A stretch of DNA of 64,000 nt from Thiocapsa sp. GTDB lineage: Bacteria; Pseudomonadota; Gammaproteobacteria; Chromatiales; Chromatiaceae. Shown in pieces: positions 1-8,190 of this stretch; the stretch's first letter is position 1, and every line of letters begins with the position of its first letter. The stretch covers positions 2,046,001-2,110,000 of the forward strand of contig NZ_CP073760.1 of the NCBI RefSeq assembly GCF_018399035.1, read 5' to 3'. The position numbers and the translations under genes are program-made. Below the pieces are notes generated by a model, which searched no databases, was not told the origin of the DNA, and saw only the letters and a list, made by a program, of their open reading frames with translations.

Positions 1-1414
1 GGGGACCAGGCAACCTCGCCCTCGCCGAGCACCTCTCCGTCGAGCAGGGCGAGCTTCAGGGCGTCGATGCGGGTTCCCGAATCCGAGCCGGTGCCGTTCA
101 GATCCAGGGTGAGCGCGGGGATGTCCGGACCCCGGGCGACGAGCGAGACGGCATAGTCGAAGGCGTCGAAGGCCCCCGAGACATCGAGCGTCCCGCGGGG
201 CGACTCGGCCATCGCATCGCCGCTCAAAGGCCAACGCAGGCGCTCCCATCGTCCGGCCAGCGCGAAGCGACCGGGCGTCGCACCCGTATCGACCTGTCCG
301 GTGAGGTTCAACAGGGCATCGGAGACCTGCTCGGTCAGCGCAAGACTGCGGATCTCCAGGACCTGCTCGGCCCAGAGGACATCCAGCACGGCGGCGAGAT
401 GTCCGAAATCAGGCAGTTGCGGGGCACGGGCATCAAGCTGTCCCGTGACCGACGCCGTGGCGAGATCGCCCTGCGTCTCCAGGCTGCCGGTCACCGTGAC
501 CTCGGGAAGCTCCGATCCAAAGTCGGGCAGATCCACGCCGAGAATCTCCAGCCGACCATCCCAAGCGGGTTTGCCGAGCGGGTCGTCGACTCGCACGTCA
601 AGATCCGCCCGTGCCGAGCCGCTCAAACGGTGTCGGACCTGCAGCGATGCCAGATCACCCATGAACTGCCCCGAGCCCTGCAGGGCGATCGCGGGGTCCT
701 GCGTCATCTCCCAATCGAGGTCGAGATCCAGCGGATAGTCGCCGCTGAGCTCGACCCGGCCGAAGGCGCGCGCGGCAAGCCGCGGGGTCGGCAGCACCAC
801 CTCCAATCGCTCGATGTCGAGCGCGCTGCCCCGCAGGCTCGCGGACAGGATCGCATCCTCGATCACGAAGAAGGGCTCGGGCTCGCCGTGCTTGAACAGA
901 CGCAGCCGCTCGACCTGTGCCTCGTGCAGCTCGATGCGCAGCGGCAAGGCAATGTCGGGCAGGACGAGCGGTTTAGGCTCTTCGGGACTCGGCGGCAACA
1001 CCAGGTCCAGGTCGTGTATCCGGAGCACCTGGATCGGCAGATCTCCGCGCAGGGCAGCGACAGGCGACCAGTTCAGACCGATGCTGCCGGCGCGCATCTC
1101 GAAGTCCGCAACCGTTATCGCGAGCCGATCGAGTGTCAACTGCCCCGTGATGCGCCCTTCGACACGCTCGACGCTCAGGACACCGGGGGCCAAGTCCTCC
1201 ACCAAACCGATCGCAAAGCGCAGTCCGGTCTGGGTCCCGAGCACCAGCACCAGCATCAGGACCAACAGGAGCGTCAAGGACACGAGCAGCCCGAGCATCA
1301 GACGCAGCGGCCGGACGCGCCGACGCCGCCGGGTCTGCGCGGGCGCGGCCGCCGTCGGCTCGGCAGGCGCAGACCCCTCGGGGGTAATGTCGCAGCCGTG
1401 TCGGTCTCGCTCAT
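1..1414 (-). CDS. tamB: TamB, translocation and assembly module inner-membrane subunit (N-terminal part, frameshifted near start)
   Basis: TamB is a long AsmA-like periplasmic beta-helical protein anchored in the inner membrane; with TamA it serves outer-membrane protein and lipid transport. The ATG overlaps the tamA stop (ATGA), the usual tamA-tamB coupling. After an Arg-rich stretch comes a hydrophobic anchor (LMLGLLVSLTLLLVLMLVLG), then repetitive beta-rich sequence typical of the family, running off the left edge of the window; the C-terminal DUF490 part is not visible. The ATG frame and the long open frame differ by one base. Adding one base to the five-G run at 1380-1384 (plus strand) restores MSETDTAATLPPEGSAPAE into the main frame. 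I infer a sequencing or real single-base loss. Family assignment rests on context plus the anchor and composition. Confidence 0.82.
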
Positions 1415-3327
1415 AGATCGGGTCCGATGACGAAGACGAGGCGTGCCGGGGGCCAGCCTTCGCCGAGCACGTAGTCGTCTTGGGTGAACGGCAAGGCGAG
1501 ATCCACACGCACCTGGCCGATGGGCGAGGCCCAGCGCACGCCGAAGCCGACGCTCTGCTGAAATTTGTTCTCGTAGTCCGGATCGAAGGCGTTTCCGAAA
1601 TCGGTGAAGACGGCCGCACTCCAAGGGCCGCGGATGGTGCGCTCGAGCTCCAGGCTGCCGACCCCCAGAAAGCGTCCGCCGACGGTGTCGTCGTTGAAGC
1701 GCTCGGTCGGCCCCAGGGTGTTGAAGCCCCAGCCGCGGATGCTGTTGTCGCCGCCGGTGAAGAAGCGGCGACTCGCCGGGAGCTCGGTCAGGTCTTCCGC
1801 GATGGTCGCGCCCAGATCGGCTCGGGTGATGAAGCGGTACTTCTCCGCGAAGCCATGGATCCACTTGAACTGCAGTGCGGCGCTCAGGTACGAGGCATTC
1901 GAGATCACGCCCTCGACCGCCCCTAGAAGACCGTAGCGGATCCGGTATCCGCGCTTGGTGTTGATGGGGTCGTCCGCGACGGTCTTCGACCAGGAAATGT
2001 TCGGCGCCAGCTCGGAGGAGATCCCGGTCTGGATGTCGCTGATCTCGTAATCCTCGTAGGTGTAGTCGATGCCGACGGTGCGGCGCCAGTTGCTCGGCGT
2101 GAGCGTGGAGTGCGCAACCTGAACCGAGTTGAGCCAGCCTTTCTGCGTGTTGATGTTGGACCAGGTCGACTGGGGCTTGATGATGATGTAGTCGCGCGTC
2201 GGATCCTGAATCGGAATCCGATAATCGAAGCTCCATTGCGAGAGCACGGGCGAGAGCTGCAGCTCGGTTCGGAAATTGTGCCCCCACTGATTGACGTAAC
2301 GACGACGCCAATCCGCGCTCACCCGCGGACCGGTATCGGTCGTGAAGCCCGCACCGATCCGGTACTTATCCCGTTTGTTGCGGGTCGCGACGATGTCGAT
2401 CGGCACCAGCGTGTCGTCGCCGGTCGCATCCTTGAGGGGCACGATCTCCACATCGCTGAAGTACTCGGTACCGAGCAGCCGCCCCTGCAGCGCAAGGAGG
2501 AGATTCGGGTCGTAGACGACCCCCGGCTCGAAATTCACGAAGGAGCGGAGAAACGTGTCGTTCAGAAGATCCTGCTTGAAGGACACAGTGCCCAAATAGT
2601 AGCGGGGCCCGGTGTCCAGCTCGAACTCGACGATCGCCTCGTAGGCCACCAGGTCGACGAGGACGCGGTGGCGCGCGAGGGTGTAGTCCAGGTAGCCGCC
2701 CGAGGAGGCGCGAGAGCGCAGATCCGACTTGGCCGCCTCGTACTTGGCATGGAGCAGGACGTCGCCGACCTGCATCGGAAAGGTCTTCGGAAAGGCCGGG
2801 TCATCGGCCCCCTCGCCGATGACCGCGTATTCGACGCGACCGATCTTCACCGCCGGGCCGGGAACCACCGCGTAGGCCGCAACCCATGTCCCGTTCGGAT
2901 CCGAGGGCACCTCGAGCCGATCCGTGACCTCGACCTGATAGAGGCCGAAGGGCGCCAAGGCATCGCGGATCTGGTCGGGCGCCAACCGGTGCAGCGCCTC
3001 GACACGGGCGGGCGTCAGATCCGCCTCGGAGCGTTCCTGATGGATCGACAGCAAGGCAAGGACGTTCGTCTCCTGCTCGCCCGCAAGCCCGGTCACCTTC
3101 ACATCGAGCTTCATGGCGGCAACGTTGCCGGACACGAGGAGCAACGCAAGAAGGAGCAGGCATACGATCGATACCCCGGGCACGGCACCGGGCCGAGTCG
3201 CCGTCCTCGATTGCACCGCCCGACCTCTCCGTGCTCGATCCAAGCTCGACCTCTCGACACTGGGAGACGACCGGACGCGCGGTTTCGAATCCGCAACCGC
3301 GAGATCGAGACCCCGGGGCGCCGGCAC
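1411..3327 (-). CDS. tamA: TamA, Omp85-family outer-membrane assembly factor
   Basis: A 638-residue Omp85/BamA-type protein: N-terminal POTRA domains (about residues 72-300) followed by a 16-strand beta-barrel. Motifs typical of the TamA barrel are visible: FFTGGDNSIRGWGF, the strongly conserved loop motif, and a C-terminal segment ending in LVFVIGPDL. A hydrophobic stretch at residues 51-66 ending in VSGNVAA looks like the signal peptide, so the annotated GTG at 3327 is probably too far upstream and a start nearer residue 40 is more likely. The protein sits in the outer membrane and works with TamB, which starts at its stop codon. Length matches the usual 570-640 residues. Confidence 0.93.
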   Translation of the reverse strand: MPAPRGLDLAVADSKPRVRSSPSVERSSLDRARRGRAVQSRTATRPGAVPGVSIVCLLLLALLLVSGNVAAMKLDVKVTGLAGEQETNVLALLSIHQERSEADLTPARVEALHRLAPDQIRDALAPFGLYQVEVTDRLEVPSDPNGTWVAAYAVVPGPAVKIGRVEYAVIGEGADDPAFPKTFPMQVGDVLLHAKYEAAKSDLRSRASSGGYLDYTLARHRVLVDLVAYEAIVEFELDTGPRYYLGTVSFKQDLLNDTFLRSFVNFEPGVVYDPNLLLALQGRLLGTEYFSDVEIVPLKDATGDDTLVPIDIVATRNKRDKYRIGAGFTTDTGPRVSADWRRRYVNQWGHNFRTELQLSPVLSQWSFDYRIPIQDPTRDYIIIKPQSTWSNINTQKGWLNSVQVAHSTLTPSNWRRTVGIDYTYEDYEISDIQTGISSELAPNISWSKTVADDPINTKRGYRIRYGLLGAVEGVISNASYLSAALQFKWIHGFAEKYRFITRADLGATIAEDLTELPASRRFFTGGDNSIRGWGFNTLGPTERFNDDTVGGRFLGVGSLELERTIRGPWSAAVFTDFGNAFDPDYENKFQQSVGFGVRWASPIGQVRVDLALPFTQDDYVLGEGWPPARLVFVIGPDL

Positions 3328-3579
3328 TCCGATGTTTAGAAATTACAACACATCGCATCTCAAAAGAGACAACCCGTATCATAGTACCAAATCGGCGTCG
3401 CGGGCGACCGGTCCGGCGCGACCGACCGGTCCGGTTGGAATGAAGGATTCAGGCAAGCTCGGCTGACCTCGGGGTCGCCAAGCCTCTATGACGTGGCCCG
3501 GACTCGGACATCCGGGTGGATGGAGCCCGCGCAGACCCGCCAGAGGCCGGGTCGCAGTCGGGCACGACGCCGCCGATGA

Positions 3580-3789
3580 TCATGCGAGCGGCACCTGCTC
3601 GGCACCGTAACCTTCGGCCACGACGACCGCGATCAGGGCATCGACATCGGCCCGACCCTCGACACCGGCGCGACCGGACTCCAGATCCACCGCGACGGAC
3701 TCCACGCCGGCAACGGACTCGAGTGCGGCGGTGACGGCGCGAACGCAGTGCCCGCAGCTCATTCCGGTAATGCGGAGTGTTTGTGTCAT
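3580..3789 (-). CDS. copZ: Heavy-metal-associated domain protein, CopZ-like copper chaperone
   Basis: A 69-residue single HMA domain. The metal-binding motif GMSCGHC lies at about residues 8-14, followed by the ferredoxin-like fold signature (GVESVAVDL, then a late GYGAE). Such proteins bind Cu(I) through the two cysteines and deliver it to P-type ATPases or regulators in the cytoplasm. No copper ATPase or CueR-type regulator lies next to it here. The length is standard for CopZ. A palindromic repeat element begins 16 bases upstream of its start codon. Confidence 0.85.
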   Translation of the reverse strand: MTQTLRITGMSCGHCVRAVTAALESVAGVESVAVDLESGRAGVEGRADVDALIAVVVAEGYGAEQVPLA

Positions 3790-3804
3790 GGGATTCCTCT
3801 TTTG

Positions 3805-3891
3805 TTTAAACCGCGCCCAGTGCGGTATGCGATGTTTTTGGATGGGATCGGCCCCGGCGGATTTCAGAACCGCTGGAGCCGGCGCGGTTTA
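3805..3891. repeat. Palindromic repeat family R1 (copy 1)
   Basis: About 87 bp bounded by inverted ends of the form TTTAAACCGCGCC and GGCGCGGTTTA. The interior (GATGTTTTTGGATGGGATCGG) recurs almost unchanged, inverted, at 16615-16702. Further copies with the same ends and different interiors are at 11533-11617, 11647-11733, 16510-16593 and 26191-26275. No coding capacity. Compatible with a REP/MITE-like element. Confidence 0.85.
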
Positions 3892-3956
3892 GGTGATTTC
3901 CGGAAAAGGATCTACCGGGAGAGCCGCAACCAGGACAAGTGGTCGAAGGCTCTACT

Positions 3957-4023
3957 CGTTGTCGTTGTCGTGTTCGTCCGGAATCCGATGACGATGACGA
4001 TGACGATGACGACAACGACAAAT
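3957..4023. repeat. Simple-repeat dyad R5 (GTCGTT arms, GACGAT core)
   Basis: Left arm of CGTTGTC-type repeats (3958-3972) and a right arm of ACGACAACGACA (4009-4020) are complementary over about 13 bases. The spacer carries several tandem GATGAC units. A second dyad with the same arms lies at 10194-10247. The rest of 3892-4150 holds nothing I can assign. Confidence 0.7.
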
Positions 4024-4150
4024 ACTGCGACGGTTTGATCAAGACTGACGGCATCATGGACTCGATGCCTGCCAAGCACTCGCTCGGGATGACTATTCCC
4101 GGAAATCACCTCATCACTGAGAGCTGGAGGCCGGAGGCTGGCTGCTTTCC

Positions 4151-5125
4151 CTACTGCGACTCCAGAAACAGCGCAGCCCCCATCAGCGGCGTGCTCGGCT
4201 GCACGATCACCCGAACCGGCATCGCGCGCATCAGGGGCTCCAACCGACCTTTGTCGAAGAATCCGTCCAGGAAGGCGCTGCGGCGCAGGGCATCGAGGTT
4301 CTTCGGTGCAATGCCGCCGCCCAAAAAGACGCCGCCGAGCGCCATCTGCTTGAGCGCCATGTTTCCGGCCTCGCGACCGTACAGCCGAAAGAACAGCTCC
4401 ATCGTCTCGGTGCAGACCGGGCAGGCGTTGTCCGAAGCGGCCGCAGCGATGACCGCGGCGGCGTCTCCGGTCTCGATCGCCTCGCGCAACGGCTGGGGCG
4501 ACGCGATACCGCGCCATGCGGACAGGAAATCGTAGAGATTCCGGATCCCGAGCCCGGAGACCACGCGCTCCCAACTCACACGCCCGAAGCGCTGCGTCAG
4601 AAAGGCGTGGAGAGCACACTCGCGCTCGTCGGTCGGCGCAAAATCGGCGTGACCGCCTTCGGTCGCGAAGGGGTGATGACGCAGGCCATCCCAGAACAAA
4701 CCGGCCTCGCCGAGCCCTGTGCCTGCTGCCACGACACAGGCGTTGCCGTGGACCGACTCGCCCGGATGGAGCTCGGACAGATCCTCCGGCCCCAAGGCCG
4801 CAAGCCCCCAGGCCGTGGCCTCGAGATCATTGAGCAATGCCACCCCGGCAAATCCGAGCCTCTGCTCCATGGCGTCGGCATCCAACGTCCAGGGCAGATT
4901 CGTCGCCTGGCTGCGCCGATCCCGAACGGGTCCGGCGATCGCGAAGGCCGCGAACCGACAGCCCACGCCCGTATCTTCCAAATAGCGTCGTACGATGTCC
5001 TCGAGCGAGGCGAAATCCGCACTCGGATATTGCCTCGTCTGCTCGAGATCGACCTTGTCTCGATGCGTCTTCGCAAGACCCAGTGCGGTCTTGGTTCCCC
5101 CGATATCGCCAACGAGTACACGCAT
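4151..5125 (-). CDS. glk: Glucokinase (ATP-dependent, bacterial Glk family)
   Basis: A 324-residue ROK-related bacterial glucokinase phosphorylating glucose to glucose-6-phosphate in the cytoplasm. The phosphate-binding motif GDIGGTKT lies at residues 6-13, the catalytic Asp in LLND at residue 100, and a second nucleotide motif in AAGTGLGEAGLF at about 132-143. The Glk-type C-terminus carries GGVFLGGGIAPKNLD. Length matches the E. coli enzyme (321). An SD-like GGAGAG precedes the ATG. The gene stands alone, transcribed towards the copper chaperone. The 297 bases upstream contain only the hairpin listed separately. Confidence 0.93.
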   Translation of the reverse strand: MRVLVGDIGGTKTALGLAKTHRDKVDLEQTRQYPSADFASLEDIVRRYLEDTGVGCRFAAFAIAGPVRDRRSQATNLPWTLDADAMEQRLGFAGVALLNDLEATAWGLAALGPEDLSELHPGESVHGNACVVAAGTGLGEAGLFWDGLRHHPFATEGGHADFAPTDERECALHAFLTQRFGRVSWERVVSGLGIRNLYDFLSAWRGIASPQPLREAIETGDAAAVIAAAASDNACPVCTETMELFFRLYGREAGNMALKQMALGGVFLGGGIAPKNLDALRRSAFLDGFFDKGRLEPLMRAMPVRVIVQPSTPLMGAALFLESQ

Positions 5126-5357
5126 GTCGTCTCTCCGGTCACGTCGCTACCGGGGCGCGTATCCGCTCGCGACCCCTGCCGACCCCTCATCGGCCGGCCA
5201 ACCGACGAGGATCATAGCAGGCGAAGGGCGCTGCCGGGGATGACAGCGGCTGAAGTGCAACGGCGCGATGACGCTCATGCGGCCTCCGAGACCACCCTGC
5301 ACGGGGCCGTCGGAGATCGGATGATCCGAGCGCCTGTCGCGGAGTCCGAGATGAATG

Positions 5358-5389
5358 CTCGCCCCGACGCCGAGCGGCGTCGGGGCGAG
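5358..5389 (-). terminator. Strong hairpin downstream of the sulfur globule protein gene
   Basis: A 15-bp perfect stem (CTCGCCCCGACGCCG and its complement) with almost no loop begins about 35 bases after the stop at 5423. It lacks a clear T-tract, so it may act as an mRNA-stabilising or attenuating structure and not as a classical terminator. Strong 3' hairpins fit genes for very abundant structural proteins. Confidence 0.6.
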
Positions 5390-5422
5390 GATCCTCAAGG
5401 TCTAGAACGGATGGATTGGGCT

Positions 5423-5752
5423 TTACTTGCTGGTACCCGTGCTCGAGGTGGTCGTCGTCGGATCGCTATAGGCGGGATAGGCATAGGCCGGATAGCCATA
5501 CAGAGGCGCGTGCCATCCGTAAGGAGCACCGACCCCGTAAGGTGCACCGTAGAGGCCGTGTGGATGATATCCATAACCACCGTAAGGATAGCCGCCGTAG
5601 GGCCGGTACCAAGGCGAGCTCCAAGGCCCGCCCCAACCGCCGGGGAACATCCCGAAGGGGCCGGAACCCCAGAAGGCGTTCGCGGACATGGAGCCGAACG
5701 CCGAGACAGCGGCGACCGCCGCAGCAAGCACAACGCGTTTTGTTGTCGTCAT
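5423..5752 (-). CDS. Sulfur globule family protein (Sgp-like envelope protein)
   Basis: A 109-residue secreted protein. Residues 1-26 are a clear Sec signal peptide ending in SMSANA. The mature part is extremely rich in Gly, Tyr, Pro and Ala with FWGSGPFG, GGYPYGGYGYHPHG and YGAPYGVGAPYG repeats. This is the composition of the sulfur globule envelope proteins SgpA/B/C of Chromatiaceae, which coat periplasmic sulfur deposits formed during sulfide oxidation. I chose the ATG at 5752 because it starts the signal peptide and has GGAG seven bases upstream; longer starts give an implausible N-terminus. A perfect FNR-type box lies about 100 bases upstream. Other repetitive cell-envelope proteins can look similar. 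Confidence 0.75.
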   Translation of the reverse strand: MTTTKRVVLAAAVAAVSAFGSMSANAFWGSGPFGMFPGGWGGPWSSPWYRPYGGYPYGGYGYHPHGLYGAPYGVGAPYGWHAPLYGYPAYAYPAYSDPTTTTSSTGTSK

Positions 5753-5848
5753 CACATTTCTCCAGTAACGAGAAACCTGTTGAGCACGCCGTGAGCACGA
5801 TTCGCCCCGACGTGGGACCAAGATTAGGACGGAATCCAAGATAGAGGG

Positions 5849-5862
5849 TTGATCTTGATCAA
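5849..5862. promoter_or_regulatory. FNR/Anr-type binding site (TTGATCTTGATCAA)
   Basis: An exact match to the FNR consensus TTGAT-N4-ATCAA, 97 bases upstream of the sulfur globule gene start. FNR-family regulators act when oxygen is absent, which fits anaerobic sulfide oxidation. Three bases on lies an 18-bp perfect palindrome (ATCGCTAATATTAGCGAT, 5865-5882), a possible second operator. Confidence 0.7.
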
Positions 5863-5964
5863 GAATCGCTAATATTAGCGATCACCCTAAAATACCGGTC
5901 AACGCAACGCCACGAGCGGACGGGGTCGCGGAAAACATCAGGCGCCGACAATCAAAATGAGGAC

Positions 5965-5992
5965 TTGCTTAATTAGAATATGCTTATATAAT
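5965..5992 (+). promoter_or_regulatory. Sigma-70-type promoter for the 57-residue peptide gene
   Basis: TTGCTT (5965-5970), a 16-base spacer and a perfect TATAAT (5987-5992), in an AT-rich pocket of otherwise GC-rich DNA. It lies 40 bases before the ATG at 6033. Confidence 0.65.
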
Positions 5993-6032
5993 AATCCCCA
6001 TATCAGCAACCACGCGAAATCGGAGATGTACC

Positions 6033-6206
6033 ATGGGTGCTTTAGGTGTTCTTGCCGCAGTCGCTCTGCTCGTCGGCGGAGTCCAGACCACGATGGTCCT
6101 GCCGGAGTCGGAGCGTCTCGCAAACGAAGAGTCGAAAGAGCCGGTTGTCGATGTGCAGGCGGTTTCCGCCGACTCGACCCAGACCGTGAGCTTCCTCGAC
6201 TTCTAA
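6033..6206 (+). CDS. Small hydrophobic-start peptide of 57 residues, function unknown
   Basis: Not a family I recognise. The ATG has GGAG eight bases upstream, a good promoter 40 bases upstream, and a strong intrinsic terminator 20 bases after the TAA, so it is a complete stand-alone transcription unit. The N-terminal 17 residues (MGALGVLAAVALLVGG) are hydrophobic without a basic cluster, followed by an acidic tail ending TVSFLDF. It could be a small membrane peptide or an exported peptide. It is divergent from the sulfur globule gene and shares its intergenic region, so co-regulation by the FNR-type site is possible. Confidence 0.6.
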   Translation: MGALGVLAAVALLVGGVQTTMVLPESERLANEESKEPVVDVQAVSADSTQTVSFLDF

Positions 6207-6225
6207 TCGAGTCCAGCCTCGGCAC

Positions 6226-6265
6226 ATCAGACCCGGGACGCTTGCGTCCCGGGTCTGATTGTTTT
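6226..6265 (+). terminator. Intrinsic terminator after the small peptide gene
   Basis: A 15-bp perfect stem (ATCAGACCCGGGACG, 6226-6240, paired with 6245-6259), a CTTG loop and a TGTTTT run on the plus strand. Confidence 0.88.
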
Positions 6266-6316
6266 CAGCGCCGCCAAAATCCACCATCGACGGCGCCGGT
6301 TGCAACCATCTCGGCG

Positions 6317-7342
6317 CTACCGCTTACCGCGCACCAGCGCCTCGGGATGCCGCTCCAGATAGTCGGCAAGATCCCGGAGTGATCGAGCCGCGGCCGATGC
6401 CTCGACGAGGAACCGGTCGAGCTGTATCCGTGACCCGGTCGCATCGCCGGCCAAGGACCCCAGCGCGCGCATGGTGGCCTCCACCTCGCCGAGCGCGGCC
6501 TGCGTCGCGCCCGAGAGCGGGACCACCTGCTCGTCGACTCGGCGCACCAAGACGGCCAACGATGCCGTGACCGCCTCGAGGTTCTCCGTGACCGGCAACA
6601 CACCAGCCTGCACCGCTCGCGCCATCGCACCATAGTCTTCGAGGGTCGAATCCAAGCGCCGTGCGAGCGGCTGCACCTCCCGATCGAGATTTCCCAGCAG
6701 GATCCGGGCCTCGTCCAGCGTCTCGTTCAGGGTCTTCAGTAACGTCAGCACCTCCCCGGAGCCGATCAACTGCCGAATCGAGGCCAGGGTCAGCGCAGCC
6801 TCGTTGACCAGATCATCGAGCCGCAGGTTTTCGAGCATCTCGGACATCCGGTCGCGCGTCGCCTCGATCGAAGGCACCTCGACGACGTCGTCGGGATCCT
6901 TGATCAGCCGCGGCGGGCGGTCGCGAACCAGCTGCAGCGCGATCATGTATTGGCCGGTGACGAAGCTCACCGACTCGAGCCGCGCGTGCAGACCGCGCTC
7001 CGTGACCAAGCGCCGCAGGATCTGCGCCGGCGAGTCATCCGACTCCGCCCCGAGGATCCGCACGCTGTCGGGCCAGACCTCGTAGGTCACGGGCACGCTG
7101 AAGACCCCGGTATCCGGCGAGAAACTCAGCTCGATCCCCGTCACACGTCCAACCGTCACCCCCTCGAACTGCACACCGGCGCCGACGCTCAGCCCCTGCA
7201 CCGAGCCCGGAAAATAGGTCACCATCGGCACCCGCTCGCGAAAGAGCGCACCGCTGCCGAACACCAGGATCGCGATCACGACCAGGGTCAAGGCCCCGAG
7301 CACGAAGCCGCCGATCACCGTCGGATTGGCCTGTTTGCTCAT
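6317..7342 (-). CDS. mlaD: MlaD/MCE-domain substrate-binding protein of a phospholipid ABC transporter
   Basis: A 341-residue protein with one N-terminal transmembrane helix (about residues 9-30) and an MCE domain (about 38-118, with GSVQGLSVGAGVQFEGVTVG), then a long helical region to the C-terminus. It binds lipid in the periplasm and passes it to or from the inner-membrane MlaE/F complex. It is longer than E. coli MlaD (183) and closer to the PqiB/Ttg2C-like forms with extended helices. The start overlaps the ATPase gene by ATGA, and the three genes form one operon. Exact substrate is not visible. Confidence 0.85.
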   Translation of the reverse strand: MSKQANPTVIGGFVLGALTLVVIAILVFGSGALFRERVPMVTYFPGSVQGLSVGAGVQFEGVTVGRVTGIELSFSPDTGVFSVPVTYEVWPDSVRILGAESDDSPAQILRRLVTERGLHARLESVSFVTGQYMIALQLVRDRPPRLIKDPDDVVEVPSIEATRDRMSEMLENLRLDDLVNEAALTLASIRQLIGSGEVLTLLKTLNETLDEARILLGNLDREVQPLARRLDSTLEDYGAMARAVQAGVLPVTENLEAVTASLAVLVRRVDEQVVPLSGATQAALGEVEATMRALGSLAGDATGSRIQLDRFLVEASAAARSLRDLADYLERHPEALVRGKR

Positions 7343-8175
7343 GTCTCTCCACGGCTCAAAAAATCACGGACAAGCTTGATCTCGCAATGCTCGCGCAGAT
7401 CGCGGGGGTTGCCGGTGGTCAGCATGGTCTGCGTGGCGGCATCGAGGAACACCGAGTCGTCCGCGATGGCAAAGATGCTGGCGAGGTCGTGCGTGACGAC
7501 GACCATGGTTGTCCCCAGACTCTCGCGCAGCTCCAGGATCAGGTCGTCGAGCAGACGCGCGCTCAGCGGATCCAGACCCGCGGAGGGCTCGTCGAAAAAG
7601 AGGATATCCGGATCCAGCGCCATCGCGCGGGCAACCCCGACGCGTTTACGCATCCCCCCGCTGATCTCGGAGGGATAGTAGTCGCAATAGGCCGCGAGCC
7701 CGACCAAGGCCAGCTTGTAGACCGCGACATCGTGGATTTGACTGCGCCGCAGGTCGGTGTATTGCTCGAGCGGCAGGGCGACGTTCTCTTCGAGTGTCAT
7801 GGAGCTCCAGAGGGCGCCGCTCTGATACATGACCCCGTTGCGACGCATCCGTCGGGTGCGCTCGCGTTGGGGCGCGTCCCAAAAGCTCTTGCCGTCGAAG
7901 AGGATCCGCCCGGATTTGGGCGCCAGGAGTCCGATCAAGCTGCGCATGAGGGTGCTCTTGCCGCTGCCGCTGCCGCCCATGATGACAAAGACATCGCCGC
8001 GTCGGACACCGAAGCTCAGATCGCGTTGGATCACGGACTCGCCGTAGCCGACCGACACGGCATCGAGCAGGAGATGCGGATCCGCCGGCAGGGATATCGC
8101 CGCGGCGCTCGGCGGCGTTGTCGGAGCATCGGGGGACATGCGGTCGATCGTGTCCTCTGCGGCTTGGCTCGACAT
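7339..8175 (-). CDS. mlaF: MlaF-like ABC transporter ATPase (Mkl family)
   Basis: A 278-residue ABC ATPase with Walker A GGSGSGKST (about residues 67-75), signature SGGMRKRVGVARA, Walker B DILFFDEPSAGLDP and an H-loop VVVTHDL. The SGGMRKR form of the signature is characteristic of MlaF/Mkl ATPases for lipid transport. The first 12-30 residues are low-complexity and the real start may be the Met at residue 13. It powers the MlaE permease encoded just upstream (15-base gap) and MlaD just downstream (4-base overlap). Confidence 0.88.
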   Translation of the reverse strand: MSSQAAEDTIDRMSPDAPTTPPSAAAISLPADPHLLLDAVSVGYGESVIQRDLSFGVRRGDVFVIMGGSGSGKSTLMRSLIGLLAPKSGRILFDGKSFWDAPQRERTRRMRRNGVMYQSGALWSSMTLEENVALPLEQYTDLRRSQIHDVAVYKLALVGLAAYCDYYPSEISGGMRKRVGVARAMALDPDILFFDEPSAGLDPLSARLLDDLILELRESLGTTMVVVTHDLASIFAIADDSVFLDAATQTMLTTGNPRDLREHCEIKLVRDFLSRGET

Positions 8176-8190
8176 CGGCGCGGCAGCGGG

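Noticed and set aside
3957..4023. Coding sequence with Asp/Thr repeats
   Set aside because: Frames through the GATGAC repeats give low-complexity peptides (poly-Asp, Met-Thr) with no start context; the DNA-level inverted structure explains the pattern.
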